A DNA stretch of 64,000 nucleotides, taken from Treponema sp. (GTDB lineage: Bacteria > Spirochaetota > Spirochaetia > Treponematales > Treponemataceae). The notes under the pieces are model-generated. The model saw only the letters and a program-made list of their open reading frames with translations. It searched no databases and was not told the DNA's origin. Below are positions 1 to 8,684 of the stretch, one piece after another; positions within the stretch are counted from its first letter, which is position 1; every line of letters starts with the position of its first letter. The position numbers and the translations under genes are program-made. The stretch lies in contig CP091737.1 in NCBI GenBank assembly GCA_022010055.1, positions 1,364,001-1,428,000 on the forward strand, written 5' to 3'.

Positions 1-111
1 AAAATTAGGGCTTTTTCCTGCAAACGCAAGGGTGAGCATAACGCCTACAAAAATAAGCAGCATTCCAAATGCAAGGATCGCATTCAAAAATTTAACACCA
101 GGCTTCTTCAT
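1..111 (-). CDS. Membrane protein, N-terminal fragment cut by window edge
   Basis: The ATG at 111 (minus strand) is preceded by a good ribosome-binding site (GGAGAATAC). The visible 37 residues begin MKKPG and continue into one strongly hydrophobic segment (about residues 9-31), so the protein starts with a signal anchor or membrane helix. The rest lies beyond the window start. It is divergent from the lipoprotein gene that follows. The family cannot be named from 37 residues. Confidence 0.6.
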   Translation of the reverse strand, partial: MKKPGVKFLNAILAFGMLLIFVGVMLTLAFAGKSPNF

Positions 112-217
112 GTATTCTCCCTGAAAATTTCACTTTTCAATATTTTAAACGTCATAATAGAATACACTAAGAAGCCTTATCTTGCCAACAAGTAATGAAC
201 ATGGTAAATTTAAAAAT

Positions 218-1262
218 ATGGTATTGAAAAAAATTGTATCAGTTCCTCTTCTGCTTTGCGCGCTGATTCTGGTTTCCTGCAGGAATGAAAAAAACGAAAA
301 GACAGCGGCGATTGAAAAATCACAGGACGAGCTTTTCGCGCTTCTTGAGCAGGACGGCCTGAAACCTGTAAGCCGATACGCAATTGTAAACCAGATTGCG
401 GCAAATCATGTTTCCCTGAACGACCGGCATGGCCTAATACTTTTTCTTACAAACTGGGTAGAAGAGCATCCTGATGACACCTACAACGCATACTGGCTTT
501 ACCTTACGGCCTGCGCCTACCTTGCCGACAGAGCAGAGCCGGTCGCCGAATACTATTTGACAGAATTCTTGTAAACTATCAGGACCTGCTTGTAAAAGGC
601 GTTTCTGTGCATCTTACCTGCCTGCAGAACCTTATTCAGATCTCCACGAATCCGCAGAGCAGGATTCATTATTTCAATGAGCTTATAAACAGGTTTCCAA
701 CAAACGTTTCCATTACGGAGCTTTACCTGCGCCTTGCGCTTGAATACGAAAAGGAGAGCGACTGGAACGCGGCGCTAAAATCATATTCAATGTTCCTTGC
801 CCAGCCGGATTCCTCCACAATTCAGATTGCGGGCGAACCGAACGCGTACAAGAGAGCCAGGCAGCTGGTCGGATTCAGCAACTCTCCCAAGGACTGGACT
901 TTGAAAGCCTTACCGCGCTTGAGCAGGCTGTAAAAAAGGCGATACGCAACTACGACTGGCGTTCCCTGGACAAATACAGGGCGCGCGTGAACTTCTTTTC
1001 AATGTCGTGGAAGCAGGACGAAATGGATCCGAACGCGCAGGAAGAATTCAGCATGAAAAACTTTATGCGCGGAAACCGGGTACGGTACAATGCGGAGCTG
1101 GATGAAATGTCCACCTCAAACGAGGCATATCTAAGAACCTGGGGATGGTCGCAGTATGTTTCCGTATGGTATCTGTACTTTAGAAAAGTAAACTTTCCGC
1201 TTGACCCGGACATAAACGGAAACTGGGAATGGGCGGGCATATATATCGGCGAAAAGCTCTGA
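218..1262 (+). CDS. Lipoprotein with TPR-like helices, split by two frameshifts
   Basis: The start is taken at the ATG at 218, which gives a signal peptide ending in the lipobox LVSC; an upstream TTG at 182 is less likely. Three overlapping reading segments (to 574, 571-933, 897-1262) form one protein if a T is restored near 556 (TTT to TTTT) and another near 875. The joined protein has about 348 residues. The middle part is helical and resembles TPR repeats (FPTNVSITELYLRLALEYEK). The C-terminus has a Trp/Tyr-rich stretch ending before a TGATG overlap with the next gene, so the two are probably translationally coupled. Likely an envelope lipoprotein; its function is unknown. The frameshifts may be assembly errors or real decay. 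Confidence 0.6.
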
Positions 1263-2185
1263 TGCGGCGAAAGACAGTTTTTTTTACCGGGCTTTTTTTA
1301 ATTTTTCTCCAGTTCCGCATTTTTTCGGCTGAAAAAACATCAGGCAGACCTGCGTACAAGCCGGTTGAATATCCGGGAATGGACAGCGCCGCGGTAAAGG
1401 AACTGCGCAAAAAATATTTAACCACGCACAAAAATTACCTGAAGAAAGTTCTTGAAGAAGGCCAGCAGTACAGAATTTTCGTGCGCAACGAACTTGAAAA
1501 GCGGAATATGCCTGCCATACTGGAATATCTTCCGCTGGTGGAGTCAGACTACAATCCTTACGCAAAATCAAAATCCGGGGCGACCGGTCTGTGGCAGTTT
1601 ATGCTGAACAGTATTCCGGGGTTGCTGGAATATAACGACTACGTTGATGAGCGCCTTGACCCCTGGAAATCGACTGAGGCTGCGCTGAAGAAACTTAACG
1701 AAAACTACAGGACTTTCGGGGACTGGCTTCTGGCGATAACCGCATACAACTGCGGCGCGGGGGCATTAAAAAAAGCCATAAAAAACGGAAAAAGCCGGGA
1801 TTTCTGGTATTTAAGGGAAAACGGCTTCCTTAGCGCGCAGGCAAGCGGCTACGTTCCGAAACTTCTTGCAATCGCGGATGTGGTTGAAAATTCAAAGTAC
1901 TATGGAGCAGACTTTCCGCAGGCGCGGGCATGGAACGGCACAACGCTGGAAACCAGAGCCGGAATGTTTGACTATGTAACAGTATATGATTCAGTATACC
2001 TGTCTGCGCTTGCGCACGAACTAAGAATCGACATCAAGGAACTTTACGACCTGAACAGCGCGCTTACAAAGCACGTTACTCCGCCTGACAAAAAATATAC
2101 GCTAAGGTTTCCGGAAGGAATGAAAGATTCCGCCGCCTATGCCCTGGAACAAATGGGATATTTACTAAAACATCCGGTTAAATGA
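1262..2185 (+). CDS. Lytic transglycosylase (SLT domain, MltD-like)
   Basis: 307 residues from the ATG at 1262, which overlaps the stop of the upstream lipoprotein gene (TGATG). An upstream in-frame start at 1229 would add 11 polar residues before the signal peptide and is rejected. Residues 1-23 form a signal peptide. The SLT goose-lysozyme-type domain covers about residues 80-225. The catalytic glutamate is in LPLVESDYNP (E94), followed by the family motifs GATGLWQFM and AYNCGAGAL. The C-terminal part resembles a degenerate LysM region. It would cleave peptidoglycan glycan strands in the periplasm with release of anhydro-muropeptides. Its position between a lipoprotein and an OmpA-like protein suggests a cell-wall remodelling group. 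Confidence 0.88.
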   Translation: MRRKTVFFTGLFLIFLQFRIFSAEKTSGRPAYKPVEYPGMDSAAVKELRKKYLTTHKNYLKKVLEEGQQYRIFVRNELEKRNMPAILEYLPLVESDYNPYAKSKSGATGLWQFMLNSIPGLLEYNDYVDERLDPWKSTEAALKKLNENYRTFGDWLLAITAYNCGAGALKKAIKNGKSRDFWYLRENGFLSAQASGYVPKLLAIADVVENSKYYGADFPQARAWNGTTLETRAGMFDYVTVYDSVYLSALAHELRIDIKELYDLNSALTKHVTPPDKKYTLRFPEGMKDSAAYALEQMGYLLKHPVK

Positions 2186-2210
2186 GCCGAAAATCAATCT
2201 GGTAATTAAT

Positions 2211-3569
2211 ATGAAAAAAATTCTGTTTGCGTTTGCGGTTTCCGCATTTTTCAGCACTGCCGGCAATTTGTCTTCTGCCTATGCGCAGATTGACAACTCT
2301 ACCCTGTCGTCAAAAAGCCAGGTCGACTGGACTGAAAAAAAATTCACATCGAAAATTTCTCTTGAGCTTAAAAAAGCGGGAATCGAACTTCCTGCCGGAA
2401 GAAATTCCGCGGAAAGCCTTATAAAAATAAAAACTCCGTCGCTTTTGAAGAATCCGATTCTTTCGCTTTACGTTGACTCCGCAAATTACATAGGAGACGT
2501 AATCCTTGAGGAAACCATTACACTTGAACAGATAACAGATATTATAGAAAACGCCGGCCAGACGTTCCCGGTTTTTTCGCAGGACGGAGATTCCGCCGAG
2601 ACCACAAATGTAATCGACATGAACAAGATTGGAAGACTTCTTGTGCGCCACCGCTATCCATACACGCCGGAAGAGCCGATTGACATTGTTTCCAGCCGCG
2701 AATACACAGGAATAATAATCGATGCGCGCGGAACAGTTCCGGTTCACGGAGAATTTGTTTCAAGCGAGGTCTTTCCGGCGTTTTTTCCGACTGTCTGGGA
2801 CGAAGACATGAACATTGTCTATGAAAAAAACATTGCGGACAGCAAAACCGTACAATCAGAAGGTCTTGTTGAATACAACTGGCAGGACAATTTTGAAATT
2901 TACGAAAAGAAAGCCGGGGGAAATCCGCTTTACATAAAAGCCTGCAAAGTTTACGGAAGAAACAGAACCGACCCGATTATAAGAAGAAGAGACGCGCTGA
3001 AAATCCTTACTGTTGAAGCAAACAGGAAACTTCTGCGCGACGGAAAAGTTGTGATTCTTCTTGATAAGAAAAATCTTGTGTATGATGTGAAAATACCGGA
3101 AAAAACGCCGGAATATTACGCCTCATACAAGGAAATAAAAAAATATATATATGAAAACAAGGTGCCGGATATTGACGTTACCGACAGTTTGTCAGGAATC
3201 CTTTTCAGCGTTGACCTTAAATTTATTCCAGACTCACCGGAGCTTTTGCCGCAGGAAGCGCCTAGAATCAGAAAAATAGCGGAAATGCTGCATTCAATAA
3301 TAAAGAACAATGAATTTACGATTCTTGTTGAAGGACATACAGCCGACCTTGGAAAACCGGTCGGTCAGATGAACCTTTCTATAGAAAGAACAAGAACCGT
3401 GATGAAGGCGCTTGTAGGCGAAGGAATTCCTGAAAAAATATTCACCTACAAGGGTTACGGCGCCACGCGTCCGGTCGCCCCGAATACTACAGAAGAAGGA
3501 AGAGCGCAGAACCGCCGCGTAGACATAACGGCAAGACCGAAAGCGACTTACATCCAGCGCGACTGGTAA
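2211..3569 (+). CDS. OmpA-family peptidoglycan-binding envelope protein
   Basis: 452 residues with an N-terminal signal peptide (about residues 1-25). The C-terminal 115 residues are an OmpA-like domain. Visible motifs are FTILVEGHTADLG, then LSIERTRTVMKAL, YKGYGATRPVAPN and AQNRRVDI, which form the usual peptidoglycan-binding core with the Asp and Arg contacts. The N-terminal 300 residues are not recognised. It starts 25 bp after the transglycosylase gene and is probably in the same operon. The likely role is tethering an outer-membrane or periplasmic structure to the cell wall. The N-terminal partner or function is unknown. Confidence 0.85.
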   Translation: MKKILFAFAVSAFFSTAGNLSSAYAQIDNSTLSSKSQVDWTEKKFTSKISLELKKAGIELPAGRNSAESLIKIKTPSLLKNPILSLYVDSANYIGDVILEETITLEQITDIIENAGQTFPVFSQDGDSAETTNVIDMNKIGRLLVRHRYPYTPEEPIDIVSSREYTGIIIDARGTVPVHGEFVSSEVFPAFFPTVWDEDMNIVYEKNIADSKTVQSEGLVEYNWQDNFEIYEKKAGGNPLYIKACKVYGRNRTDPIIRRRDALKILTVEANRKLLRDGKVVILLDKKNLVYDVKIPEKTPEYYASYKEIKKYIYENKVPDIDVTDSLSGILFSVDLKFIPDSPELLPQEAPRIRKIAEMLHSIIKNNEFTILVEGHTADLGKPVGQMNLSIERTRTVMKALVGEGIPEKIFTYKGYGATRPVAPNTTEEGRAQNRRVDITARPKATYIQRDW

Positions 3570-3621
3570 TCCGAACCAACCCAAGCCCAGGCGGCGCAGG
3601 AAAAGTCATCGCAAGGAATTT

Positions 3622-4212
3622 TTAGTTTTTATAAACGCTTTCAATAAGCTCGGCGCACTTTTCAATTCCTAATTTGCCGGTATCAAGGCTCATGTCGTAG
3701 TTGCGCGCCTCGCCCCATTTCATATCAGTATAAAAATGCACATACGAAGAACGCCTGCAGTCGCGGTCTTTTAAGAATTTCTCAGGCTTTTTACCCAGAT
3801 CAACGCCTTCGGAAACAAGCCGCTTTATGCGATTTTCACAGGATGCGTGAAGGAACACATCAAGAACATCATCCCTTTCCTTTAAGATAAAATCCGCGCA
3901 TCGCCCGATTATTATGCATGGCTCTTTTTCCGCAAGCTCCCTTATGATTTTTGTCTGAACCGCCCAGATTTCATCTTCCAGGGACGGACCTTTATAATAC
4001 ATTCCGGCTGAAAAATAATTTTCAAACACGGATTTTTTTCCGTACTCACCTTTTTCTTCAATGAATTTTTCGCTTAAGCCGCTTTCCATCGCAACTTTTT
4101 TGATTATCTCGCCGTCAAAAACCGGAATTCCAAGATTTCCGGAAAGCTCTTTTCCAACAGTGTGTCCGCCTGCGCCAAATTCCCGGCTGATTGTAATTAT
4201 TCTGTATTTCAT
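3622..4212 (-). CDS. Cytidylate kinase-like family protein
   Basis: 196 residues starting at the ATG at 4212, chosen because TTGGAGGACAAT lies just upstream; an in-frame start at 4236 has no such site. The N-terminus ISREFGAGGHTVGKEL is the modified P-loop typical of the Cytidylate_kin_2 group. It is followed by IPVFDGEIIKK (substrate region) and PCIIIGRCADFIL. This family resembles CMP kinase but has rarely been tested biochemically, so phosphorylation of a nucleotide is an inference. The gene is convergent with the OmpA gene and stands alone. Confidence 0.75.
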   Translation of the reverse strand: MKYRIITISREFGAGGHTVGKELSGNLGIPVFDGEIIKKVAMESGLSEKFIEEKGEYGKKSVFENYFSAGMYYKGPSLEDEIWAVQTKIIRELAEKEPCIIIGRCADFILKERDDVLDVFLHASCENRIKRLVSEGVDLGKKPEKFLKDRDCRRSSYVHFYTDMKWGEARNYDMSLDTGKLGIEKCAELIESVYKN

Positions 4213-4254
4213 ATTGTCCTCCAAAAAAAAACACAAGAAACAAGACTCTTATTA

Positions 4255-4457
4255 AACCTTAATTTCGAGTTTTTTTTGCAAATTATAAAAGAACGCTCCC
4301 GGCAGATTTCCAATTTGCTCAGATGGATTTGGCTCGCGCTACGCTTGTATTAATTCGGGTGCTCCGCACTTTAATTAATTCAATCGCCAAAAATCTTCAC
4401 AAATTGTAAACCTGCCTGCGCTTTTATTCTTTTTACAACAAACTCGACATTCGGGCT
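4255..4457 (+). repeat. MITE-like repeat, family 1, copy A
   Basis: About 203 bp with imperfect terminal inverted repeats (left TTAATTTCGAGTTTTTTTT, right ending CTCGACATTCGGGCT). It is the same element as those at 6166, 15824 and 24821. The interior contains a hairpin built on GTGCTCCGCAC flanked by AATTAAT. This copy is the most diverged, and no clear target duplication is visible. It fills most of the gap between the kinase-like gene and the gene at 4536. Confidence 0.85.
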
Positions 4458-4511
4458 ACTTAATTATATCACACAAAAAAAATCGGCATAATAAAAAAAA
4501 ATCTGTTTTTA

Positions 4512-4520
4512 TGGTAAAAT
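4512..4520 (+). promoter_or_regulatory. Possible extended -10 promoter
   Basis: TGGTAAAAT at 4512-4520 matches an extended -10 box. The -35 region is only an A-rich run. It lies 15 bp upstream of the ATG at 4536. Confidence 0.35.
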
Positions 4521-4535
4521 ATTTATGAGGTAAAA

Positions 4536-6155
4536 ATGAAAAACATACTTGCGCCTGTAAACCTGATAAAAATCGAAAACAAAAGAGTGCTTCTGAACTC
4601 AAACCTTGATGAAATGATGTTCGGAAAGACAAAATTTTCGCTTTTACTTGAAGAGCCTGGAATTATCGCGGAAAAAGATTCCGACGGAAAATGGACCAGA
4701 TTCTCTGAATGGAAATTTGACGAAATCAGGACAATTGATGAAAAAGTTTTCTTCTGCGGAGATTTTTCAGGAAATTCCCTCCTGCGCATAATCGAAGAAA
4801 AAGGAGCAGAATCTTCAGCGGCAGAAAACGCGCTTTTTTCCGTGTGCGAAATCTATGTAAATGCAATAAAGCAAAACGCAAGCCTCCCATGCAACGGAGC
4901 CGCCGGAATCATCGTGGATTCAGAAAAAGAAAAAATTCTGTTTGTTCCGGAAAAGACTTTTGACCGCTCAACCGCGAACCTTGGAAAAACCCTTTACAAT
5001 TATTTTCAGAACGACTGGCGCGACATCATCTTAACAGGAAATTCCGCGCTAAGCTTTGCGCTAGGCACAATGGCGTACTTTTCGGCTTCAAAAATTCTTC
5101 CCTATTCAGAAGAAAACGACAAAAAAATCAGCGACCGGAATTTTATTCCGCTGGAATTTCAGGTGAACGGAATAAACCGGAAACTTGCAGATTCAGTAGA
5201 TTCGCTTCTTAAAGGAAAAATCTTAAAAAATTTTCCGCTGGAAGAGCTTAAAAAGCAGATTTTTGAAAACGAAAACGAAAAGCACAAAATCTCTGAGCCG
5301 GAATTTGAAAAAAAATCAGAAAAATTCAAAATTGAACAGGCTTCAAGGCTGAAAAGACAGCGTTTTGTGCGCCGGAACAGCGCGATTGCCGCCGCAATTT
5401 TCTGCGCCGCGGTTTTTATCGCTGTAGCCGCCGTTTCAATAGCCGGAGAAAATTCAAAGAAGCCTACGGCAATCGGACTTGACTCAAAACAGGTAACGGA
5501 AGTGTTTTACCGGGGAATCCATACAATGGACACAGACCTTATGCTTTGCGCCGCAAAAGACTGCCCGGAGGCACAGCGATACATTTCAAAAGTACCGCAG
5601 ATTTATGTAACAACACAGATGAAAAGCGCATACAACTTTGACTCCGGGATTTCAACCCCGGAAAACTGGTTTTTCTTTGAGCCGGACTCAACAAAATCCT
5701 ACTCGCATTACATTTACGGAATCACAAATTTTTCTATTGATGGTGAAAGTTCCGCCCTGGACAAAAAGCCGCCTACAAGAAAAAATCATCCGCCGCGAAA
5801 AGTCTATTCAGAAGACGGCTCAAAAACAAAAATCAAAAAAATGCCGGACGCAACGCACAAAGTAAAATATTTTCTTGTTCACAATCAGGACAACCTTATT
5901 GAAGTTGAAGAATTCACAACTTATGTGAACCTGCATTTTTCAGGCAAAGCCTGGACTATCACAAAACTGGACCAGACAAGCTCATCCGAATATTTTATGC
6001 CGCTTCAGGTTTCCCTGGATTTTAAGCAGGCGCTTCTGGAACACAACAACAACGAGATTGAAGCCGTAGAGTCCTTGAGGGAAAAATATCCGTGGCTTCC
6101 TACAGAAAAATCCATGCAGATTGAAAAAGAGCGGCTTGACAAGATTGGATATTAA
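4536..6155 (+). CDS. Unrecognised single-pass membrane protein, 539 aa
   Basis: The ATG at 4536 is preceded by ATGAGGTAAAA, a good ribosome-binding site. Residues 1-280 are predicted cytoplasmic: mixed alpha/beta, then a charged Lys/Glu-rich linker. One transmembrane helix lies at about residues 284-306 (IAAAIFCAAVFIAVAAVSIA) after the basic stretch RLKRQRFVRR. The C-terminal 230 residues would face the periplasm and look globular with many aromatic residues. The topology resembles a cytoplasmic pseudo-kinase or sensor joined to a periplasmic domain, but I see no catalytic motif and assign no function. It is bracketed by two copies of the same MITE-like repeat (4255-4457 and 6166-6368), so it could have been part of a moved or deletable segment. 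Confidence 0.7.
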   Translation: MKNILAPVNLIKIENKRVLLNSNLDEMMFGKTKFSLLLEEPGIIAEKDSDGKWTRFSEWKFDEIRTIDEKVFFCGDFSGNSLLRIIEEKGAESSAAENALFSVCEIYVNAIKQNASLPCNGAAGIIVDSEKEKILFVPEKTFDRSTANLGKTLYNYFQNDWRDIILTGNSALSFALGTMAYFSASKILPYSEENDKKISDRNFIPLEFQVNGINRKLADSVDSLLKGKILKNFPLEELKKQIFENENEKHKISEPEFEKKSEKFKIEQASRLKRQRFVRRNSAIAAAIFCAAVFIAVAAVSIAGENSKKPTAIGLDSKQVTEVFYRGIHTMDTDLMLCAAKDCPEAQRYISKVPQIYVTTQMKSAYNFDSGISTPENWFFFEPDSTKSYSHYIYGITNFSIDGESSALDKKPPTRKNHPPRKVYSEDGSKTKIKKMPDATHKVKYFLVHNQDNLIEVEEFTTYVNLHFSGKAWTITKLDQTSSSEYFMPLQVSLDFKQALLEHNNNEIEAVESLREKYPWLPTEKSMQIEKERLDKIGY

Positions 6156-6165
6156 AACAATTTAT

Positions 6166-6368
6166 AGGCTTAATTTCGAGTTTTTTTTACAAATTACGAA
6201 AGAACGCTTTCGGCATATTTCCAATTTGCTCAGATGGATTTGGCTCGCGCTACGCTTGTATTAATTCGGGTGCTCCGCACTTCAATTAATTCAATCGCCA
6301 AAAATCTTCACAAATTGCAAATCTGCCTGCGCTTTTATTCTTTTTACAAAAAACTCGATATTCAACCT
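6166..6368 (+). repeat. MITE-like repeat, family 1, copy B
   Basis: 203 bp, beginning AGGCTTAATTTCGAG and ending ACTCGATATTCAACCT. The ends are imperfect inverted repeats of each other. TAT at 6163-6165 and TAT at 6369-6371 form a 3-bp target duplication. It has the same orientation as copy A and is inverted relative to copies C and D. It has no coding capacity. Confidence 0.9.
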
Positions 6369-6383
6369 TATAAAAACTTATTT

Positions 6384-6406
6384 TGACATTTTTACAAAAA
6401 ATGTCA
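6384..6406. promoter_or_regulatory. Inverted repeat, candidate operator upstream of carboxyltransferase gene
   Basis: TGACATTTTT and AAAAATGTCA form perfect 10-bp arms around a 3-bp centre, directly upstream of and abutting a TTGACA -35 box. A related palindrome (TTTGACAAA-A-TTTGTCAAA) sits at the start of the FadL-like gene at 35433-35451. A shared repressor site is possible but is an inference. Confidence 0.45.
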
Positions 6407-6435
6407 TTGACACTAAAAGACCGATTATATAAACT
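6407..6435 (+). promoter_or_regulatory. Promoter of carboxyltransferase gene
   Basis: TTGACA at 6407-6412 matches the -35 consensus. TAAACT at 6430-6435 (17-bp spacer) or the overlapping TATAAA at 6428 serves as the -10 box. The gene starts at 6472 after a GGAGG site. Confidence 0.55.
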
Positions 6436-6471
6436 AAAACTGATAAGTGACTTTTGGAGGTTACCACTTAA

Positions 6472-7968
6472 ATGGCTTACACATACAATGTTGAAAAACA
6501 GCACGAAAAAGGCAAATGGCATGCCATTGAGCGAATCAACAATCTTGTTGACAAAGACTCTTTCATGGAGATTTATTCTGGAGTTCGTCACAACTGCACA
6601 AGTTTTGGAATGGAAAAGAAAGACATTCCTTATGATGGCGTAATCACAGGATTCGGAACAATAAACGGAAGAAAAGTGGCGGTTTACGCGCAGGACTTCA
6701 CAGTTCAGGGCGGCTCGCTTGGCTTAATGCACGGAAAGAAAATCGCTGAGCTTATCGACAAAGCGATTCAGGCGCGATGTCCGGTTATCGGAATCAACGA
6801 TTCGGGCGGAGCGCGCATCCAGGAAGGTGTTGATGCCCTTTGCGGTTACGGCGACCTTTTCTATCAGAACGTACGCGCATCCGGCTCTGTTCCGCAGATT
6901 TCAATTATCGCAGGTCCTTGCGCCGGCGGAGCGGTTTATTCACCGGGAATCACCGACTTTATTTTTGCCGTGGACAAAATTTCCCAGCTTTTTATCACCG
7001 GACCAAAAGTTGTAAAATCCGTAATGTTCATGGACATTTCCGCAGAAGACCTTGGCGGCGCTTCAATCCATTCAAAAAAATCCGGAGTTGCCCAGTTCCG
7101 CTGTATTTCTGAACCGGAATGTTTTGAAAAAGTACGAAAACTTCTTGATTACATTCCTCACTACTACGGCGATGAGATTGTCCAGGCCGCAAAGTTCAAG
7201 TACGATGAACACAAAAAAACAAGGCACATTGGAAAAATCCTTCCGGAAAACACGCACAAAGGCTATGACATCCGCGAAGTTATTGAAGATGTTACGGATG
7301 ACGGTTCATTCTTTGAAACATCCGAAGAATTCGCGATTAACTGCGTAACAGGATTTGCAAAAGTTGAAGGACGTTCTGTTGGAATCGTTGCAAACAACCC
7401 TGCCGGAATGGGAGGTGTCCTTGACTGCGACGCTTCCGACAAAATCGCGCGCCACGTACGTTACTGCGACGCATACAACATTCCTTTGCTTACATTTGTT
7501 GATGTTCCGGGATTTATTCCGGGACCGCAGGAAGAGCAGAAAGGAATCATCCGCCACGGAGCAAAAGTCATCTACGCATACAGCGAATCATCTGTTCCTA
7601 AAGTTACAGTAATCACAAGAAAGGCTTACGGCGGCGCATATATCGCAATGTGTTCTAAACACATCGGCGCAGATTACGTTTACGCATGGCCGACTTCTGA
7701 AATTGCAGTTATGGGCGCAGACGGCGCAATCGGAATTTTGTATGCAAAAGACCTGAAAGACCCGGAAAAAGCAGAATATGTCGCAGAAAAGAAAGCTCAG
7801 TACGAACAGGAAATCATGACACCGAAAATCGCGGCAAAACGCGGTTATATTTCAGAAGTAATAGAACCTTCTGAAACCCGCAAATATGTTGCAAACAGCT
7901 TCCGCTTCCTTGCCGACAAACAGTCTATGGATAAACCTGCAAAGAAGCACGGAAACATTCCTCTGTAA
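6472..7968 (+). CDS. Acyl-CoA carboxyltransferase (propionyl-CoA carboxylase beta / MmdA type)
   Basis: 498 residues, starting after TTTTGGAGGTTACC. The two crotonase-like carboxyltransferase halves are complete. N-terminal motifs are INDSGGARIQEGVDAL and AGPCAGGAVYSPG (oxyanion hole). C-terminal motifs are FVDVPGFIPG, RKAYGGAYIAM and WPTSEIAVMG. It transfers carboxyl groups between biotin and an acyl-CoA, either in propionyl-CoA carboxylation or as the alpha subunit of a sodium-pumping methylmalonyl-CoA decarboxylase. No biotin carboxylase, biotin carrier or membrane subunit lies next to it, so the complex cannot be decided here. It is a monocistronic gene with its own promoter and a strong terminator. 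Confidence 0.9.
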   Translation: MAYTYNVEKQHEKGKWHAIERINNLVDKDSFMEIYSGVRHNCTSFGMEKKDIPYDGVITGFGTINGRKVAVYAQDFTVQGGSLGLMHGKKIAELIDKAIQARCPVIGINDSGGARIQEGVDALCGYGDLFYQNVRASGSVPQISIIAGPCAGGAVYSPGITDFIFAVDKISQLFITGPKVVKSVMFMDISAEDLGGASIHSKKSGVAQFRCISEPECFEKVRKLLDYIPHYYGDEIVQAAKFKYDEHKKTRHIGKILPENTHKGYDIREVIEDVTDDGSFFETSEEFAINCVTGFAKVEGRSVGIVANNPAGMGGVLDCDASDKIARHVRYCDAYNIPLLTFVDVPGFIPGPQEEQKGIIRHGAKVIYAYSESSVPKVTVITRKAYGGAYIAMCSKHIGADYVYAWPTSEIAVMGADGAIGILYAKDLKDPEKAEYVAEKKAQYEQEIMTPKIAAKRGYISEVIEPSETRKYVANSFRFLADKQSMDKPAKKHGNIPL

Positions 7969-7989
7969 ACAATCTTAATACAGAAAATT

Positions 7990-8029
7990 TTGCGGCGGCA
8001 AGAATTCTTTTAGCCGCCGCAATTTTTTT
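7990..8029 (+). terminator. Rho-independent terminator
   Basis: TTGCGGCGGC (7990-7999) pairs with GCCGCCGCAA (8013-8022) and is followed by seven T. It ends the carboxyltransferase transcript and overlaps the stop codon of the convergent gene at 8028. Confidence 0.9.
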
Positions 8030-8462
8030 ATCCTGAAAAACGCCCGAACGGGTCTTCAAAAAAAGTTCCATCAGAATAATAAATTTTTTCAGCATAAAAA
8101 GATTCTATCTGTAAATCGCTCCCATTAAAATCATCATTGTCGTGCAAGTCAAAGAAATCATGCAGTTCAAGATAATCTTCAACAGATTCGCCGGGCGGAA
8201 CACAGACTTTGCATGAAACAAAATACCTGCGCGCGGCAAAATCGTCGTCGCCAGAATCAACGGCACAAACCACAAAATCAACTTTTTCAACAGTCTTTGA
8301 GTTTTTATTCAAAAAATCGTATTCAAGAACAAGCCCTTCCTGCTGAAAAACCAGTTCCCCGGACGCGAAATAAGGAGCGTTTCCACGCAAGGAAACACAC
8401 GAGCAAAAGCAAAACTGGGCAGCCAGCAAAGCCGCAAGAATTATTCTACATCTGTTTTTCAT
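8028..8462 (-). CDS. Small predicted lipoprotein, 144 aa
   Basis: The N-terminus has two basic residues, a hydrophobic stretch and a Cys-rich end (FCFCSC), consistent with a lipoprotein signal peptide cleaved before C22 or close to it. The remaining part is acidic and rich in Asp and Phe, with a beta-rich look (LVLEYDFLNKNSKTVEKVDF), as in domains of the FxLYD or immunoglobulin type. The family is not recognised. No strong ribosome-binding site is visible. It stands alone, convergent with the carboxyltransferase gene. Confidence 0.6.
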   Translation of the reverse strand: MKNRCRIILAALLAAQFCFCSCVSLRGNAPYFASGELVFQQEGLVLEYDFLNKNSKTVEKVDFVVCAVDSGDDDFAARRYFVSCKVCVPPGESVEDYLELHDFFDLHDNDDFNGSDLQIESFYAEKIYYSDGTFFEDPFGRFSG

Positions 8463-8607
8463 ACAAATTTATCGCAAGAAAAAATCAAAAATGGAAATGT
8501 TTTACAAAATTTTTGCACTGAAGACCAAAGTATTTTGTTAGACCCGGAATACTGCTGCCGGGGATTCATGAAAAAAGATTAGATTTTTTTCATAACTTCC
8601 CTAATCC

Positions 8608-8636
8608 TTGCCCCTCGGCTTTTTTTGTGATAGTAT
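8608..8636 (+). promoter_or_regulatory. Possible promoter of corA
   Basis: TTGCCC at 8608-8613 and TAGTAT at 8631-8636 are separated by 17 bp. Both are partial matches (4 of 6). The corA start follows at 8685 after GAGG. Confidence 0.4.
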
Positions 8637-8684
8637 TTTTTAAGTTCAAAAATCTGCGCAATCCGGCAATTCGAGGTAACTTCA

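Noticed and set aside
6286..6643. Frames overlapping family 1 copy B and the start of the carboxyltransferase gene
   Set aside because: They are explained by the repeat and by the real gene in another frame.
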